Positions 54,139 through 63,194 are shown, numbered from the stretch's first letter. The stretch is 64,000 bases of DNA from WTKG01 sp963735005 (GCA_963735005.1 CAVTJA010000008.1:1-64000), one strand, 5' to 3'. A program made the numbers and translations. The notes: generated by a model from the letters alone, not told the origin.

Positions 54139-54956
54139 CCGCAACGCACGCAATCGATGCGGTGACGCACGCCGTCGCCGACGTCAAGCACGGCCCGCTT
54201 GACGTCTTCCGCCACTCCTGGGTGCTCGCCAAGCGCTCGCTCGTCAAGACGTGGCGCACGCCCGAGGGGCTGGTCGACGTGACGCTGTCTCCCATCATGT
54301 TCACGCTGCTGTTCACCTACATCTTCGGCGGCGCGATCGCGGGTTCGGCAAAGGACTACCTGCCGTACCTGATCACCGGCCTGATCGGGCAGAACATCGC
54401 GTTCGCATCGGTGGGTATTGGCATCCAGCTCAACGCGGACATCGAGAAGGGCATCTTCGACCGGTTCCGGGCGCTGCCGATCTCGCGTATCGCGCCACTG
54501 TTCGGCGCCGCACTCGGCGACGTCGTCAGGTACGTCCTACTGATCGCGATCATGACCGGCACCGGGTATGTCCTCGGCTTCCGCGTCGCGACCGACGCCC
54601 TGCACTTCTTCGCCGGCGTCCTGCTCGTGATCGTGTTCGCACTGTGCCTCGCCTGGGCGCCCATGCTCGTGGGCCTGATCGCGCGCTCGCAACGCGCTGT
54701 CCAGGGCATCGTCTTCATGACCTTGTTCCCGCTCACGTTCGCGTCGAACGCGTTCGTGCCAACCGACTCCATGCCTGCGTGGCTCAAGGCGTTCGCCGAG
54801 GCGAACCCGTTATCGCACCTGGTGGCGGCACTGCGGTCGCTCTGGAACGGCGACGGCTCGTGGCAGGGTCCCGTCGCCGCGACGTTGATCTGGTGCGTGG
54901 TGTTCGTCGTGATCTTCGCGCCGCTCGCCATCCGCGCGTACGCCCGGCGCACGTAG
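54135..54956 (+). CDS. DrrB-type ABC exporter permease
   Basis: 273 residues with six membrane spans of the ABC-2 type. Characteristic are MFTLLFTYIFGGAIAGSAKD, the loop GIQLNADIEKGIFDRFRALP and PLTFASNAFVPTDSMPAWLK. With the upstream ATPase it forms an exporter of the daunorubicin-resistance family that can move drugs, lipids or pigments out of the cell. A strong terminator lies 35 bases past its stop. Confidence 0.9.
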   Translation: MTATHAIDAVTHAVADVKHGPLDVFRHSWVLAKRSLVKTWRTPEGLVDVTLSPIMFTLLFTYIFGGAIAGSAKDYLPYLITGLIGQNIAFASVGIGIQLNADIEKGIFDRFRALPISRIAPLFGAALGDVVRYVLLIAIMTGTGYVLGFRVATDALHFFAGVLLVIVFALCLAWAPMLVGLIARSQRAVQGIVFMTLFPLTFASNAFVPTDSMPAWLKAFAEANPLSHLVAALRSLWNGDGSWQGPVAATLIWCVVFVVIFAPLAIRAYARRT

Positions 54957-54990
54957 CCGCCGGGCCCGCGCGCGGGTCCCCATGTACAGG

Positions 54991-55018
54991 AAAGGCCCCC
55001 ACCTTGGTGGGGGCCTTT
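54991..55018 (+). terminator. Terminator of the ABC exporter operon
   Basis: Perfect 13-bp inverted repeat AAAGGCCCCCACC with its complement, closed by a CTTG loop, followed by TCT. A classic strong hairpin. Confidence 0.9.
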
Positions 55019-55035
55019 CTGACACCTGTTCCCCT

Positions 55036-55068
55036 GGCCCTGCAAGCGCCGATGGCGCCTGCAGGGCC
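55036..55068 (-). terminator. Terminator facing the GGDEF-like gene
   Basis: Near-perfect inverted repeat GGCCCTGCAAGCGCC / GGCGCCTGCAGGGCC with one mismatch and loop GAT. It lies 58 bases past the stop of the minus-strand gene, so two hairpins stand back to back between the convergent genes. Confidence 0.7.
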
Positions 55069-55125
55069 GAGAACAAGGGAATCTCGCGGCAGCAGTCCTA
55101 GGAAGGGACGGGGGGGAGAGGTGGA

Positions 55126-55896
55126 CTACCGCTGCAGAGACCCCAAGAGTTCGACCGCGTACGCGTGGGACTCGGGAAGAGTCTCGACCCACACTCGCGG
55201 AGGTTGGCGCGTCAGGTTTCCGATGCGCATGGAGTTCGCCCGCTCGGAGATGTGCTCCCGAAGGGCGGCAATGCCGGTGCCCAACTGCGGGCCGCGTGAA
55301 ACCAGGACGGCGTACAGGCCATCGGCAAGGTGCGCCATCGGGTGGCCTTCGCCATAGGCGCCCCTCAGCGCTGCGCCTACGGCAGCGTTGCGCGCAATGC
55401 GCTGCCACACGTCCGAATCCACCACCGACACGTCCACGATGACGATCGCGTGCGTGTCCCGCACACTACGACCTTGCTGCTCGGCGCGCGCGTACACCTC
55501 GACGAGCCGCTGCGACAGGTAGTCCACCGTGCCAAGCCCCGACTCAGGGTCCCGCATTCCGGTGGACGTCTGCGTGTGCGACATCCCCTGCGTCCAGCCC
55601 TCGCACAGCGCGCGCACGGAGCGGATCGGGGTGTCCTCATAGCCAGCAGCACGGAACACCACGCCAAGGTCGTCAATGGATTCGGTGATTCCCACGCCAG
55701 CGAAAGCCCGCGCCTCGCCCAACCGCGCGGCGGCAGGTGCGGTGTCGAGGCTCGATTCGATCGCTTCAACCAGCGCGTCCACAGCGGGCGTGTACCAGTC
55801 GGTCGGTCGCAGCCACACCGAGTCGACGCTCGCCTCGCGCCACTCCGCAAGGAGCGCGCTCTGGGCCGCTCCGCCCGTCACATCGAGGTCCGTCAT
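55126..55896 (-). CDS. Degenerate GGDEF-like domain protein
   Basis: 256 residues. The second half follows the plan of a diguanylate cyclase domain: DPESGLGTVDYLSQRL in place of the usual D-x-LTGL-x-NR-x-x-F, a helix, the strand HAIVIVDVSV, then RNAAVGAALRGAYGEGHPMA and LADGLYAVLVSRG, where the active-site GG(D/E)EF hairpin would be. That signature is absent, so no cyclase activity is expected. The first half is helical and may be a sensor. The call rests on pattern reading only. It is divergent from the sigma fusion gene, with a 200-base region between them. Confidence 0.5.
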   Translation of the reverse strand: MTDLDVTGGAAQSALLAEWREASVDSVWLRPTDWYTPAVDALVEAIESSLDTAPAAARLGEARAFAGVGITESIDDLGVVFRAAGYEDTPIRSVRALCEGWTQGMSHTQTSTGMRDPESGLGTVDYLSQRLVEVYARAEQQGRSVRDTHAIVIVDVSVVDSDVWQRIARNAAVGAALRGAYGEGHPMAHLADGLYAVLVSRGPQLGTGIAALREHISERANSMRIGNLTRQPPRVWVETLPESHAYAVELLGSLQR

Positions 55897-56099
55897 GCAC
55901 TATGAGAGGCACATCACACGCGTCTATGACGCCAAATGGCGCCTTTCTTTTGTGGAAATTGCCGTCATTTCGACGTGTGACCGAACTCTCATCATGTGAC
56001 GAACAACGCAACGCTTTTCCTTGCCCCAAAAACGGGGGGCACGGACGATTGTCGTAGGGCGTGCGCACCCCTCAGCCATCCGCGCACGAATGGAGAGCC

Positions 56100-58856
56100 A
56101 TGACGCATGAGACTGTAAGTCTCTGGACGGATTCGTCCAGCGACGCAGAGCTCATCGCGGGCGTCCGCGCGGGCGAGTCCGCGGCGTTTGGCGTGCTCTA
56201 CGAGCGGCACGGCGAGGCGGCGAAGCGCGTCGCATCCATGTACTCCGCCGTGCCAACTGACGTCGACGACATCGTCTCCGAAGCCTTCGCGCGCGTGCTC
56301 AAGGCGCTCCAGGAAGGCGGCGGGCCCGACCTCGCCTTCCGCGCCTACCTCTTCACGGTCGTGCGCCGCACAGGGCTGGACATGATCAAGAAGGGCAAGC
56401 GCACCCGCCCGGACGACGACATGGAGACTTACGACTCCGCGATTGGCTACGAGGCGGGCAGCGACGAACCGACGCTCGACAACTTCGAGCAGGGCGTCGT
56501 CGCAGAGGCATTCAAGTCCTTGCCCGAGCGGTGGCAGGTCGTCCTCTGGTACACGGAGATCGAGAAGAAGTCTCCCGCCGAGGTCGCGCCGGTCCTGGGG
56601 CTATCCGCGAATGGCGTGGCGGCACTTGCCTACCGCGCGCGCGAGGCACTCCGCCAGGCCTACCTTCAGCAACACCTCGCGACCGCCGACAACGCCGAGT
56701 GCGCGGATGTATCCGAGCACCTTGGCGGGTTCGTTCGCGGCGGCTTGACCAAGCGCGAGCACGCGAAGGTGGAGGCACACCTCGAGGTGTGCGAGCACTG
56801 CGCAGCGCTGGTTGCCGAACTTCAAGACGTGAACCGCGGGCTCCGCGCGGTGATCGCGCCCCTGTTCCTCGGCGTGATCGGCATGGGCGCCCTGCACGGC
56901 TCGCTTCCGATTGGCGGATTTGGCGCAGGCGCGATTGGAGCGAGCGCCGCAGGCGGCGCTGGCGCGGCCAGCGGAGGCGGCGGCGCTACGGGCGCAGGCG
57001 GCGTAGCTATCGCCAGCGCGACAGCCGGCGGCATCGGCGGAGTTCTCGGGGCCATCGCAGGTGCGGGCTCGCAGATCGTCACCGGAATCGCCGCAACCAT
57101 CGGCGTTGGCGCGCTCACTGTCGCAACTATCGGCATCGTCGGCAACCTTGGCGCCATAGACAAGTCTTCCGACGGTGATCCAGGCGTCTCCGCGGACGCG
57201 CCCGCCGCGGAGCCCGCAAGCGACTCGGTTGTCACGCTTGTGCTGTCGGGCGAGGACCCGCTCGACCCCAGCTTCATCACGGTCGGGCCGGCGGCTCCGC
57301 CAGAGGACATCACGGACGTCTTCGTCCCCGACCCACCCCCGACGGATGACACCACCAAGGACGACACGACGACGAACGACACTCACAAGGGCGACACCCA
57401 CAAGGACCACACCAAGACTCACGGCAAGAAGGACGACCCGACCGACCCGACCGACCCGACCGACCCGACCGACCCGACCGACCCGACCGACCCGACCGAC
57501 CCGACCGACCCGCCGGTGTCTTCCGACCCCACCTATCTTCAGGCAAAGACGGGCGTCCTCGACATCATCGAAATCGACCCCGACGCCCCGACGCTCACGA
57601 TCAAGGTCGCGAACGAGGCGGAGACTACTTCCGTGAACCCCACCGTGGCGGTTGAACTACCGGACGGAGTGACCTTCACGAGCGTGGACGGCGACTTCGG
57701 CGACTGGACGTGCGACATTTCGGACGACGCAACCACGGCGGTGTGCACCACCGCTGAGCTTGAGCCGGGCACGACCAAGGACGTCACTCTTTCGGTCGCG
57801 ATTCCGACGTCGCTCCCGCGAAGCGCGGTCACGACGCTGACGTTCTCGAACGATGCGGGTGAAACCGACCCGGTCACGGTGCCCACCGGCCTTCGCGACG
57901 TGAATCTTGACCTTGGCGTCGAATACGCGGCGTCGGGCCACCTTGGCACCGCGATCTTCGGCGCACCGCTATTGTCATGCGACCTCACCGACACCGCCTG
58001 CGCGAACGCGATGGACTTCAATGGCAACGCCACCAGCGGCGCCTACAACAACAACGATTGGCTCATGCAGCCACTCAACGAGGCTGGCGGCACCTCGGTG
58101 TCTGAAGCCACCACGGTGGCCCTGCCCGATGGCGCGGTCGTCCAATCCGCGTGGGTGGACTGGTCCGCGAATACGGGCAACGGCGAGGGATTCACCGCTG
58201 ACTACAACTCCGCGCTTATCAAGCCAGCGGGTGCCACCGACTACTCGGCGCTCGTCGCTGACTCCACGGAAACCCGCACTGACAGCAGCGGCCGCACGTA
58301 CTACAACTCTCGCGCGGACATCACCGATCTGATGGCGTCGGCGGGCTCCGGCGACTGGGCGCTGGCCGATGTCGCGGTCTCCGACACGTTTGGCGACACT
58401 GACCACACGTACTACGCGGGTTACGCGATCACCGTGATCTATGAGCTTGCGTCGCTCCCGCAGTCGACCGTGCTTGCGTACACCGGTACCGACTGGGTCG
58501 ACGGCAGCGGCGGATTCGGCGTGAACGTAGCGTCGCAGTTCTCGGGCGACGTGGACCTATCCGCGATCATGTGGGACGGCGACCGCGCGATGACCGGCGA
58601 CAAGGTTTCGGTTGATGGCACTGCGGTCAAGCCGTATCACTGGAACGGCCACGCGACGTCAGCGGGCGACTCAGGAAACGCTGGGGACTCGACGGCATTC
58701 GGCTCGCGCTTTGCAAACACGCTGGGCACCGATGCGAAGTCGTTCTTCACGACGTCAGTGGACTCTGGTGTCCACGTGATTAGCGTGTCGTCGAGCGGCG
58801 ACCCGATCCTGGTCAGCCTCCTCCTCATCACCGTCTACGACGACGTAGACGAATAG
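56100..58856 (+). CDS. ECF sigma / anti-sigma / ectodomain fusion protein
   Basis: 918 residues. Sigma region 2 lies at about 20-100 (VDDIVSEAFARVLKALQEGG), region 4 at about 135-195 (FKSLPERWQVVLWYTEIEKK, then LGLSANGVAALAYRARE). A zinc-binding anti-sigma motif is at about 220-235 (HLEVCEHC). One or more Gly/Ala-rich membrane segments lie at about 248-360. A long Asp/Thr/Pro linker has eight DPT repeats. A DUF11/Ig-like domain (about 480-600) and a surface domain rich in Asn, Asp and Tyr complete it. Regulator, antagonist and sensor are thus one polypeptide, like the ECF52/53-type fused factors of actinobacteria; release of the sigma part would need proteolysis. ATG at 56100 with GGAG upstream. 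Confidence 0.85.
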   Translation: MTHETVSLWTDSSSDAELIAGVRAGESAAFGVLYERHGEAAKRVASMYSAVPTDVDDIVSEAFARVLKALQEGGGPDLAFRAYLFTVVRRTGLDMIKKGKRTRPDDDMETYDSAIGYEAGSDEPTLDNFEQGVVAEAFKSLPERWQVVLWYTEIEKKSPAEVAPVLGLSANGVAALAYRAREALRQAYLQQHLATADNAECADVSEHLGGFVRGGLTKREHAKVEAHLEVCEHCAALVAELQDVNRGLRAVIAPLFLGVIGMGALHGSLPIGGFGAGAIGASAAGGAGAASGGGGATGAGGVAIASATAGGIGGVLGAIAGAGSQIVTGIAATIGVGALTVATIGIVGNLGAIDKSSDGDPGVSADAPAAEPASDSVVTLVLSGEDPLDPSFITVGPAAPPEDITDVFVPDPPPTDDTTKDDTTTNDTHKGDTHKDHTKTHGKKDDPTDPTDPTDPTDPTDPTDPTDPTDPPVSSDPTYLQAKTGVLDIIEIDPDAPTLTIKVANEAETTSVNPTVAVELPDGVTFTSVDGDFGDWTCDISDDATTAVCTTAELEPGTTKDVTLSVAIPTSLPRSAVTTLTFSNDAGETDPVTVPTGLRDVNLDLGVEYAASGHLGTAIFGAPLLSCDLTDTACANAMDFNGNATSGAYNNNDWLMQPLNEAGGTSVSEATTVALPDGAVVQSAWVDWSANTGNGEGFTADYNSALIKPAGATDYSALVADSTETRTDSSGRTYYNSRADITDLMASAGSGDWALADVAVSDTFGDTDHTYYAGYAITVIYELASLPQSTVLAYTGTDWVDGSGGFGVNVASQFSGDVDLSAIMWDGDRAMTGDKVSVDGTAVKPYHWNGHATSAGDSGNAGDSTAFGSRFANTLGTDAKSFFTTSVDSGVHVISVSSSGDPILVSLLLITVYDDVDE
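57435..57506 (+). repeat. Eight-unit 9-base tandem repeat (Asp-Pro-Thr)
   Basis: Eight perfect copies of GACCCGACC inside the sigma fusion gene, encoding (DPT)8 in the extracellular stalk. The unit length is a multiple of three, so slippage would change stalk length without breaking the frame. Confidence 0.93.
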
Positions 58857-58870
58857 ATTCGTTCGCCAGC

Positions 58871-58914
58871 GCGCATAGGGCCCCGGAAGCGGACGCTTCC
58901 GGGGCCCTATGCGC
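58871..58914. terminator. Bidirectional terminator
   Basis: Perfect 21-bp inverted repeat around a 2-base centre, with core TAGGGCCCCGGAAGCG, in the 79-base gap between the convergent sigma-fusion and nrdB genes. It should end both transcripts. Confidence 0.9.
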
Positions 58915-58935
58915 GAAGCGCGGTAGCGAGAATCG

Positions 58936-59931
58936 CTACTCGGCGGACTTCTTGGAAGACTGCGCGTTGACTTCGTAGGACGTGTTGGTCGCCTCGAAGA
59001 AGTTCACAAGCTGCAGCGTGTCGTTGGCTGTTGCCATCCACTTGGCGGGGTTCGAGACGTTGTAGTGCGGCTCGAAGCCGAGCTCTTCGAGGCGGCGGTC
59101 GGCGAGGTACTTCACGTATTGGTTCACGTAGTCCGCATTGAGGCCAAGGATGCCCTTGGGGAGCAGGTCCCGGTTGTACTCCTCCTCCATCTCGACGGCG
59201 CCGATGATCATGTTGCGGATCTCGTCGGCGAACTCCGGGTCCTGGAGGTCCTCGTTCTCCTCGAGCACCGTGAGGATGAGGTTGATGCCGAACTGGAGGT
59301 GTAGCGACTCGTCGCGGATCACCCAGTCCATGAGCGATCCGAAGTTGCGTAGCAGGTTCCGCTGCCGGAACGACAGCGCCACCATGAAGCCCGAGTAGAA
59401 CCAGATGCCCTCAAGGATGATGTTGTAGGCCACGAGGTTGCGGATGAAGTCCTTCTTGCCCTCGGTGGTCGTGATGTCGAGGGTCTCCTCGGTCATCCGC
59501 TTGATGAACTTGACCTCGAAGGCCTCCTTCTTGGCCATCGACGGCACGTCAACGTGGGAGTTGTAGGCGGCCTCGCGGTCGAGCGGGAACGTCTCGAGGA
59601 CGTACTCGAACGACATGCAGTGGTTCGCCTCTTCCCACATCTGCTTGGCGAGGTAGAGGTGGCATTCGGGCGCGTTGATGTACGGATACACGCCGAACGC
59701 GAGCGCCTTGTTGACGAGCAGCTCGTTCGGGTTGAAGTACGACATCAGGTAGGTGACGGCGTGCTTCTCGTCGTCCGTCATCTTCTTGAAGTCGGCCAGG
59801 TCCTCACCGAGCTGAATCTCGTTCGGGAACCATGTGTTCGCGACGGCCTGGTCGTACAACTCCATCGCCCAGGGGTACGTGATCGGCTTGAGTAGCAATC
59901 CGTCTTGGATGCCGGTGCCCAGAATTCCCAT
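58936..59931 (-). CDS. nrdB: Ribonucleotide reductase R2 subunit, class Ic-type
   Basis: A 331-residue ferritin-fold subunit that generates the oxidant for NrdA. Dimetal ligands are in place: E70, E101 and H104 (EEANHCMSF), E174 (IILEGIWFY), E208 and H211 (RDESLHL). Their spacings equal those of the Escherichia coli and Chlamydia trachomatis proteins. The radical tyrosine position is F108, and the first ligand is Glu rather than Asp, both as in C. trachomatis NrdB. This predicts a Mn(IV)/Fe(III) cofactor in place of a tyrosyl radical. ATG after GAGGAG; 30 bases after nrdA in the same operon. Confidence 0.93.
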   Translation of the reverse strand: MGILGTGIQDGLLLKPITYPWAMELYDQAVANTWFPNEIQLGEDLADFKKMTDDEKHAVTYLMSYFNPNELLVNKALAFGVYPYINAPECHLYLAKQMWEEANHCMSFEYVLETFPLDREAAYNSHVDVPSMAKKEAFEVKFIKRMTEETLDITTTEGKKDFIRNLVAYNIILEGIWFYSGFMVALSFRQRNLLRNFGSLMDWVIRDESLHLQFGINLILTVLEENEDLQDPEFADEIRNMIIGAVEMEEEYNRDLLPKGILGLNADYVNQYVKYLADRRLEELGFEPHYNVSNPAKWMATANDTLQLVNFFEATNTSYEVNAQSSKKSAE

Positions 59932-59961
59932 GTTTACATCTCCTCGTTCTTGGCGCCCGCG

Positions 59962-62900
59962 CTACTGGCAGGACTCACACTGCAAACGTTCCATCGGGTC
60001 CACGGGGCACGCAACCCCGTCGACCATCTCGGTGTCGCCGTCCACGGACGACGCGACCGGGCCGGCCTCCGTGAGGTTGAGCTGCGTCGCACCCTCGGGC
60101 ACGACGCTCGCCTGGGCCTCCACCGGCTGGGCGGCTTCCTGCGCGGGTACGGCGGCCGGCGCGGGCTCGCTGCGCTCGGGGAGCGCGGTGGGCGGCACCG
60201 CAGGCTTGTCGGCCGGCGGCACCGCGAACGCCTTGGTGGCGATCGCGGACATGACGGCCGGCGGGGCCGCCACGACGGGACGAGAAGCCACGGCTTGGGC
60301 CGTCGGCAGCTGGATCTCGGCCGTGACGGTCTCGGTGGGGTTCACCTCGACAGTCGACACCGCCGACGCAGGCGCTTGGGCGTCGGCCACGGCGGGCTGG
60401 GCCACGGCGGTCTCAGAGACGGGCTCAGCCGCCGTTGCGGCGCCCTGAAGCGCCTCCGCGGCCGGCGCCACGGTGGTGGCGGCCCCGAAGCCCTTCTTGG
60501 CGCCTCCGCCGAACCCTCCGAAGCCCTTGCGGCCCGAGCCAGCAGGCTTTTGCGAGGTGCCAACCTTGCCGGATGCGGAGCCGGTCGAGTTGATCTTCTC
60601 GGTCTTGTTGACGCGAACCGTGGACTGCTCGGCGGTGTGGCGTGGCTTCATGTGGAGGTAGTACGTCGTCTTGACACCCCGCTCCCACGCGGCCGAGTAC
60701 AGGGCCATCATGTTGTCGACGTCGCGGTCCTCAAGGTAGATGTTCCGGCTGATGGCCTGGTCGATCCACTTCTGAGCGCGCGCGGCGACCTCGATGAACG
60801 CGTACGGCGACAGCTGGAACGACGTCCGGTAGACGTCGACCAGGTGCTGCGGAACGCCATCCACGCGGGACAGGTCGCCTTGAACCTCGAGGAGCCGGTC
60901 CTTGCAGTCTTCCCAGATGCCCTCGGCCTGCAGGTCGCGGACAAGGTTGCGGTTGATTTCGAGGAACTTGCCCGACGAGGTGGCGCGGCTAAAGATCTGC
61001 GAGAACTGCGGGTCGAATCCGGGCGTGGTGCCCGCGACCAGGCCGATGGAGGCGGTGGGCGCGACGGCCATCAGCGTGGCGTTGCGGATGCCGCCCTTGA
61101 CCTTCTCTCGCAGCGAGTCCCAGTCGAGGCGCGTGGTGCGGTCCACCTGGATGGGGACGCCGCGGTCGGCTTCGGTGGTGGCGAGGGTGTCGAACGGCAC
61201 GAGGCCCTTCGACCAGCCGGAGCCCTCGAAGTTGTTGTAGTTGCCGCGCTCGCGAGCGAGATCCGCAGAGGCGTCGATCGCGTGGAAGCTGATGAACTCC
61301 ATGATCTGGTCGATCAGCGCGTAGGACTCCTCGGATTCGTACGCGAGGCCCATTCGCTCGGTGACGTCGGTGAAGCCCATGACGCCAAGTCCGATCGCCC
61401 GGTTCTCGCTGTTCGCGTGGTCCGACTCGGTGACGGCGGACAGCGTGATGTCGACGAGGTTGTCGAGCTGGCGCACCGCGAGGCGCGTGGAGGTCTCCAT
61501 GCGCTTCCAGTCGAGCTTGCCGTCAACAAAGTGCTCGGACAGGTTCACCGACGCCAGGTTGCAGACGGCGATGTTCTCGCGGTCCTGCGGCAGGCAGATC
61601 TCGGTGCACAGGTTGGACAGGTGAATGGTGCCGGTGTTCGTGTTGAGGGCACGGTTGTTGATCGTGTCCTTCCACGTCAGCCATGGGTGCGACGACGCCT
61701 GCAGCGAGATCAGGATCGCCTTGTACTGCTCGCGGGCACGCATCTTCTTGAAGGTGCGCATCTTGCCGGCCTCGGCCTGCGCCACATACTCGGCGTAGCG
61801 GGCGGAGAACGCGGAGCCGGTGAGCTCCACGAGGTCGGGGGTCTCGGCCGGGTCGAACAGGTACCAGTCTTGGTCGTTCTGGACGCGCTTCATGAACTCG
61901 TCGGAGATCCAGACGGCGGTGTTGGCGGTGCGGGTGCGGCGGTAGGGGTCGCCGGAGTTGGCGCGCAGATCGAGGAACTGCGGGAAGTCGAGGTGCCAGT
62001 TCTCCATGTAGAAGCACAGCGCGCCGAACTTCTTGCCGCCGCGGGACACCGCCCGCAGCGTCGAGTCGATGGTGTGCATGAAGGGGATGGGGCCCGTGGA
62101 CGTGGTGTTGTTCGACTTGATGGGCGAGCCCTCGGAGCGCAGCTTGGTGACGGACAGCCCGATGCCGCCCGTCCCCTTGGTAAGCCACATGACGTCGCCG
62201 ACCGTCTTGGCGATGTGGTCCATGTCGTCTTCCATCTGCATGACGAAGCAGTTGGAAAGCTGCGGGTACGACGTGCCGGCGTTGACGAGCGTGGAGCCCG
62301 CGGGCAAGTAGTCGAGGCGCGAGATCTTGTCGTAAAACTTGATCGCCATCTCGGTGGGGTCGGCCTCGTTAAGGGACAGGCCCATGGAGACGCGCATCCA
62401 GAAGTACTGGGGGACCTCGAGCGCCTTGCCGTGGCGGTCGGTGATCATGTAGCGGTTGCGCATGGTGACCGTGCCGATGTATTTGAGTAGGTCGTCACGC
62501 GTGTGGTCGATCGCGGCGGCAAGGGCGTCCAGGTCGAACAGCGTGACGAGGCGCTCATCAAGCAGGCCTTCCTCGACGGCGTCGCGGATGTATCCCGGGA
62601 ACCGCGCCTGGTGCAGCAGGGCAAGCTCGAGGTCGGATTCGTAGTTGCCGAGCACGCGCTTGCAGATGACCTTGCGCAGCAGGCGCGCGGCGATCGTGTC
62701 GAAGTCAGGGTCATCCTTGACGTTTTGGACGGCGACGCCGATCGCGGCCTCGTCGAGCTGCTCCGTGGTGATGCCGTCAAACAGCGTGATGCCAAGCTCG
62801 GTGGCCACCTGGGTGGTCTTGGAGATCGGGTCCTCAAGGCCGTGGGCGGCGCGCTCGATGGCCTTGTTGATGCGGTCGGCGTCGTAGGGTTCACGGCTGC

Positions 62901-63000
62901 CGTCACGCTTGGTGACGTAGATGCCCGTGTACGCGGGCGCAGGTGCGTCGGTGGCGCCGGCGGTGGCGCCCGCCTCGATGTTGGGGTCGGTAATCGTCAC
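59962..63000 (-). CDS. nrdA: Ribonucleotide reductase large subunit NrdA
   Basis: 1,012 residues. It reduces ribonucleoside diphosphates to deoxy forms. The N-terminal ATP cone (YVTKRDGSREPYDADRINKA) senses ATP/dATP. Active-site residues are C251 (QLSNCFVM), N463-C465-E467 (SNLCTEI) and C480 (AVCNLASVNL). The radical-transfer pair Y780-Y781 is in KTTYYLHM. An unusually long Ala/Pro-rich linker (about 800-990) separates the core from the C-terminal redox pair C1008-C1011 (QCESCQ). GTG start with GGAGAGGG upstream. NrdR-like boxes lie upstream of the operon. Confidence 0.95.
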   Translation of the reverse strand: MTITDPNIEAGATAGATDAPAPAYTGIYVTKRDGSREPYDADRINKAIERAAHGLEDPISKTTQVATELGITLFDGITTEQLDEAAIGVAVQNVKDDPDFDTIAARLLRKVICKRVLGNYESDLELALLHQARFPGYIRDAVEEGLLDERLVTLFDLDALAAAIDHTRDDLLKYIGTVTMRNRYMITDRHGKALEVPQYFWMRVSMGLSLNEADPTEMAIKFYDKISRLDYLPAGSTLVNAGTSYPQLSNCFVMQMEDDMDHIAKTVGDVMWLTKGTGGIGLSVTKLRSEGSPIKSNNTTSTGPIPFMHTIDSTLRAVSRGGKKFGALCFYMENWHLDFPQFLDLRANSGDPYRRTRTANTAVWISDEFMKRVQNDQDWYLFDPAETPDLVELTGSAFSARYAEYVAQAEAGKMRTFKKMRAREQYKAILISLQASSHPWLTWKDTINNRALNTNTGTIHLSNLCTEICLPQDRENIAVCNLASVNLSEHFVDGKLDWKRMETSTRLAVRQLDNLVDITLSAVTESDHANSENRAIGLGVMGFTDVTERMGLAYESEESYALIDQIMEFISFHAIDASADLARERGNYNNFEGSGWSKGLVPFDTLATTEADRGVPIQVDRTTRLDWDSLREKVKGGIRNATLMAVAPTASIGLVAGTTPGFDPQFSQIFSRATSSGKFLEINRNLVRDLQAEGIWEDCKDRLLEVQGDLSRVDGVPQHLVDVYRTSFQLSPYAFIEVAARAQKWIDQAISRNIYLEDRDVDNMMALYSAAWERGVKTTYYLHMKPRHTAEQSTVRVNKTEKINSTGSASGKVGTSQKPAGSGRKGFGGFGGGAKKGFGAATTVAPAAEALQGAATAAEPVSETAVAQPAVADAQAPASAVSTVEVNPTETVTAEIQLPTAQAVASRPVVAAPPAVMSAIATKAFAVPPADKPAVPPTALPERSEPAPAAVPAQEAAQPVEAQASVVPEGATQLNLTEAGPVASSVDGDTEMVDGVACPVDPMERLQCESCQ

Positions 63001-63146
63001 GGTGTTCCCTCTCCATCCCGGCGTCAGCCGAGCCAGTCCTGTGAATCCTTGAAATCTGATGTTTTCGGCGCGCTCAACGCCTGCTGACGCCTTACCGCTC
63101 CATTGCGATCAGGGCGTTCCACGACTCTACGAAAGTCGGCCCCAAA

Positions 63147-63162
63147 ACGCAACATCTTGTGG
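63147..63162 (-). promoter_or_regulatory. NrdR box 1
   Basis: On the minus strand CCACAAGATGTTGCGT fits the NrdR consensus (ACACWATATATWGTGT) at its most conserved positions. Box 2 begins exactly 32 bases further from nrdA, three helical turns away, as NrdR tandem sites require. Confidence 0.75.
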
Positions 63163-63178
63163 CGTGTCGCGCCACAGA

Positions 63179-63194
63179 CCCCTAGATATGGGGG
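63179..63194 (-). promoter_or_regulatory. NrdR box 2
   Basis: On the minus strand CCCCCATATCTAGGGG keeps the central ATAT, T and G positions of the NrdR consensus and is nearly palindromic. It pairs with box 1 at 32-base spacing and may cover the -10 region of nrdA. Elsewhere in 63001-63406, beyond these boxes and the DnaA-like sites, nothing further was recognised. Confidence 0.7.

Noticed and set aside
57435..57506. CRISPR array
   Set aside because: The repeat is a perfect 9-base tandem without spacers and lies in frame within a protein gene.
59905..62490. An 861-codon open frame opposite nrdA
   Set aside because: Antisense shadow: nrdA has all active-site residues, while this frame has no recognisable domain.
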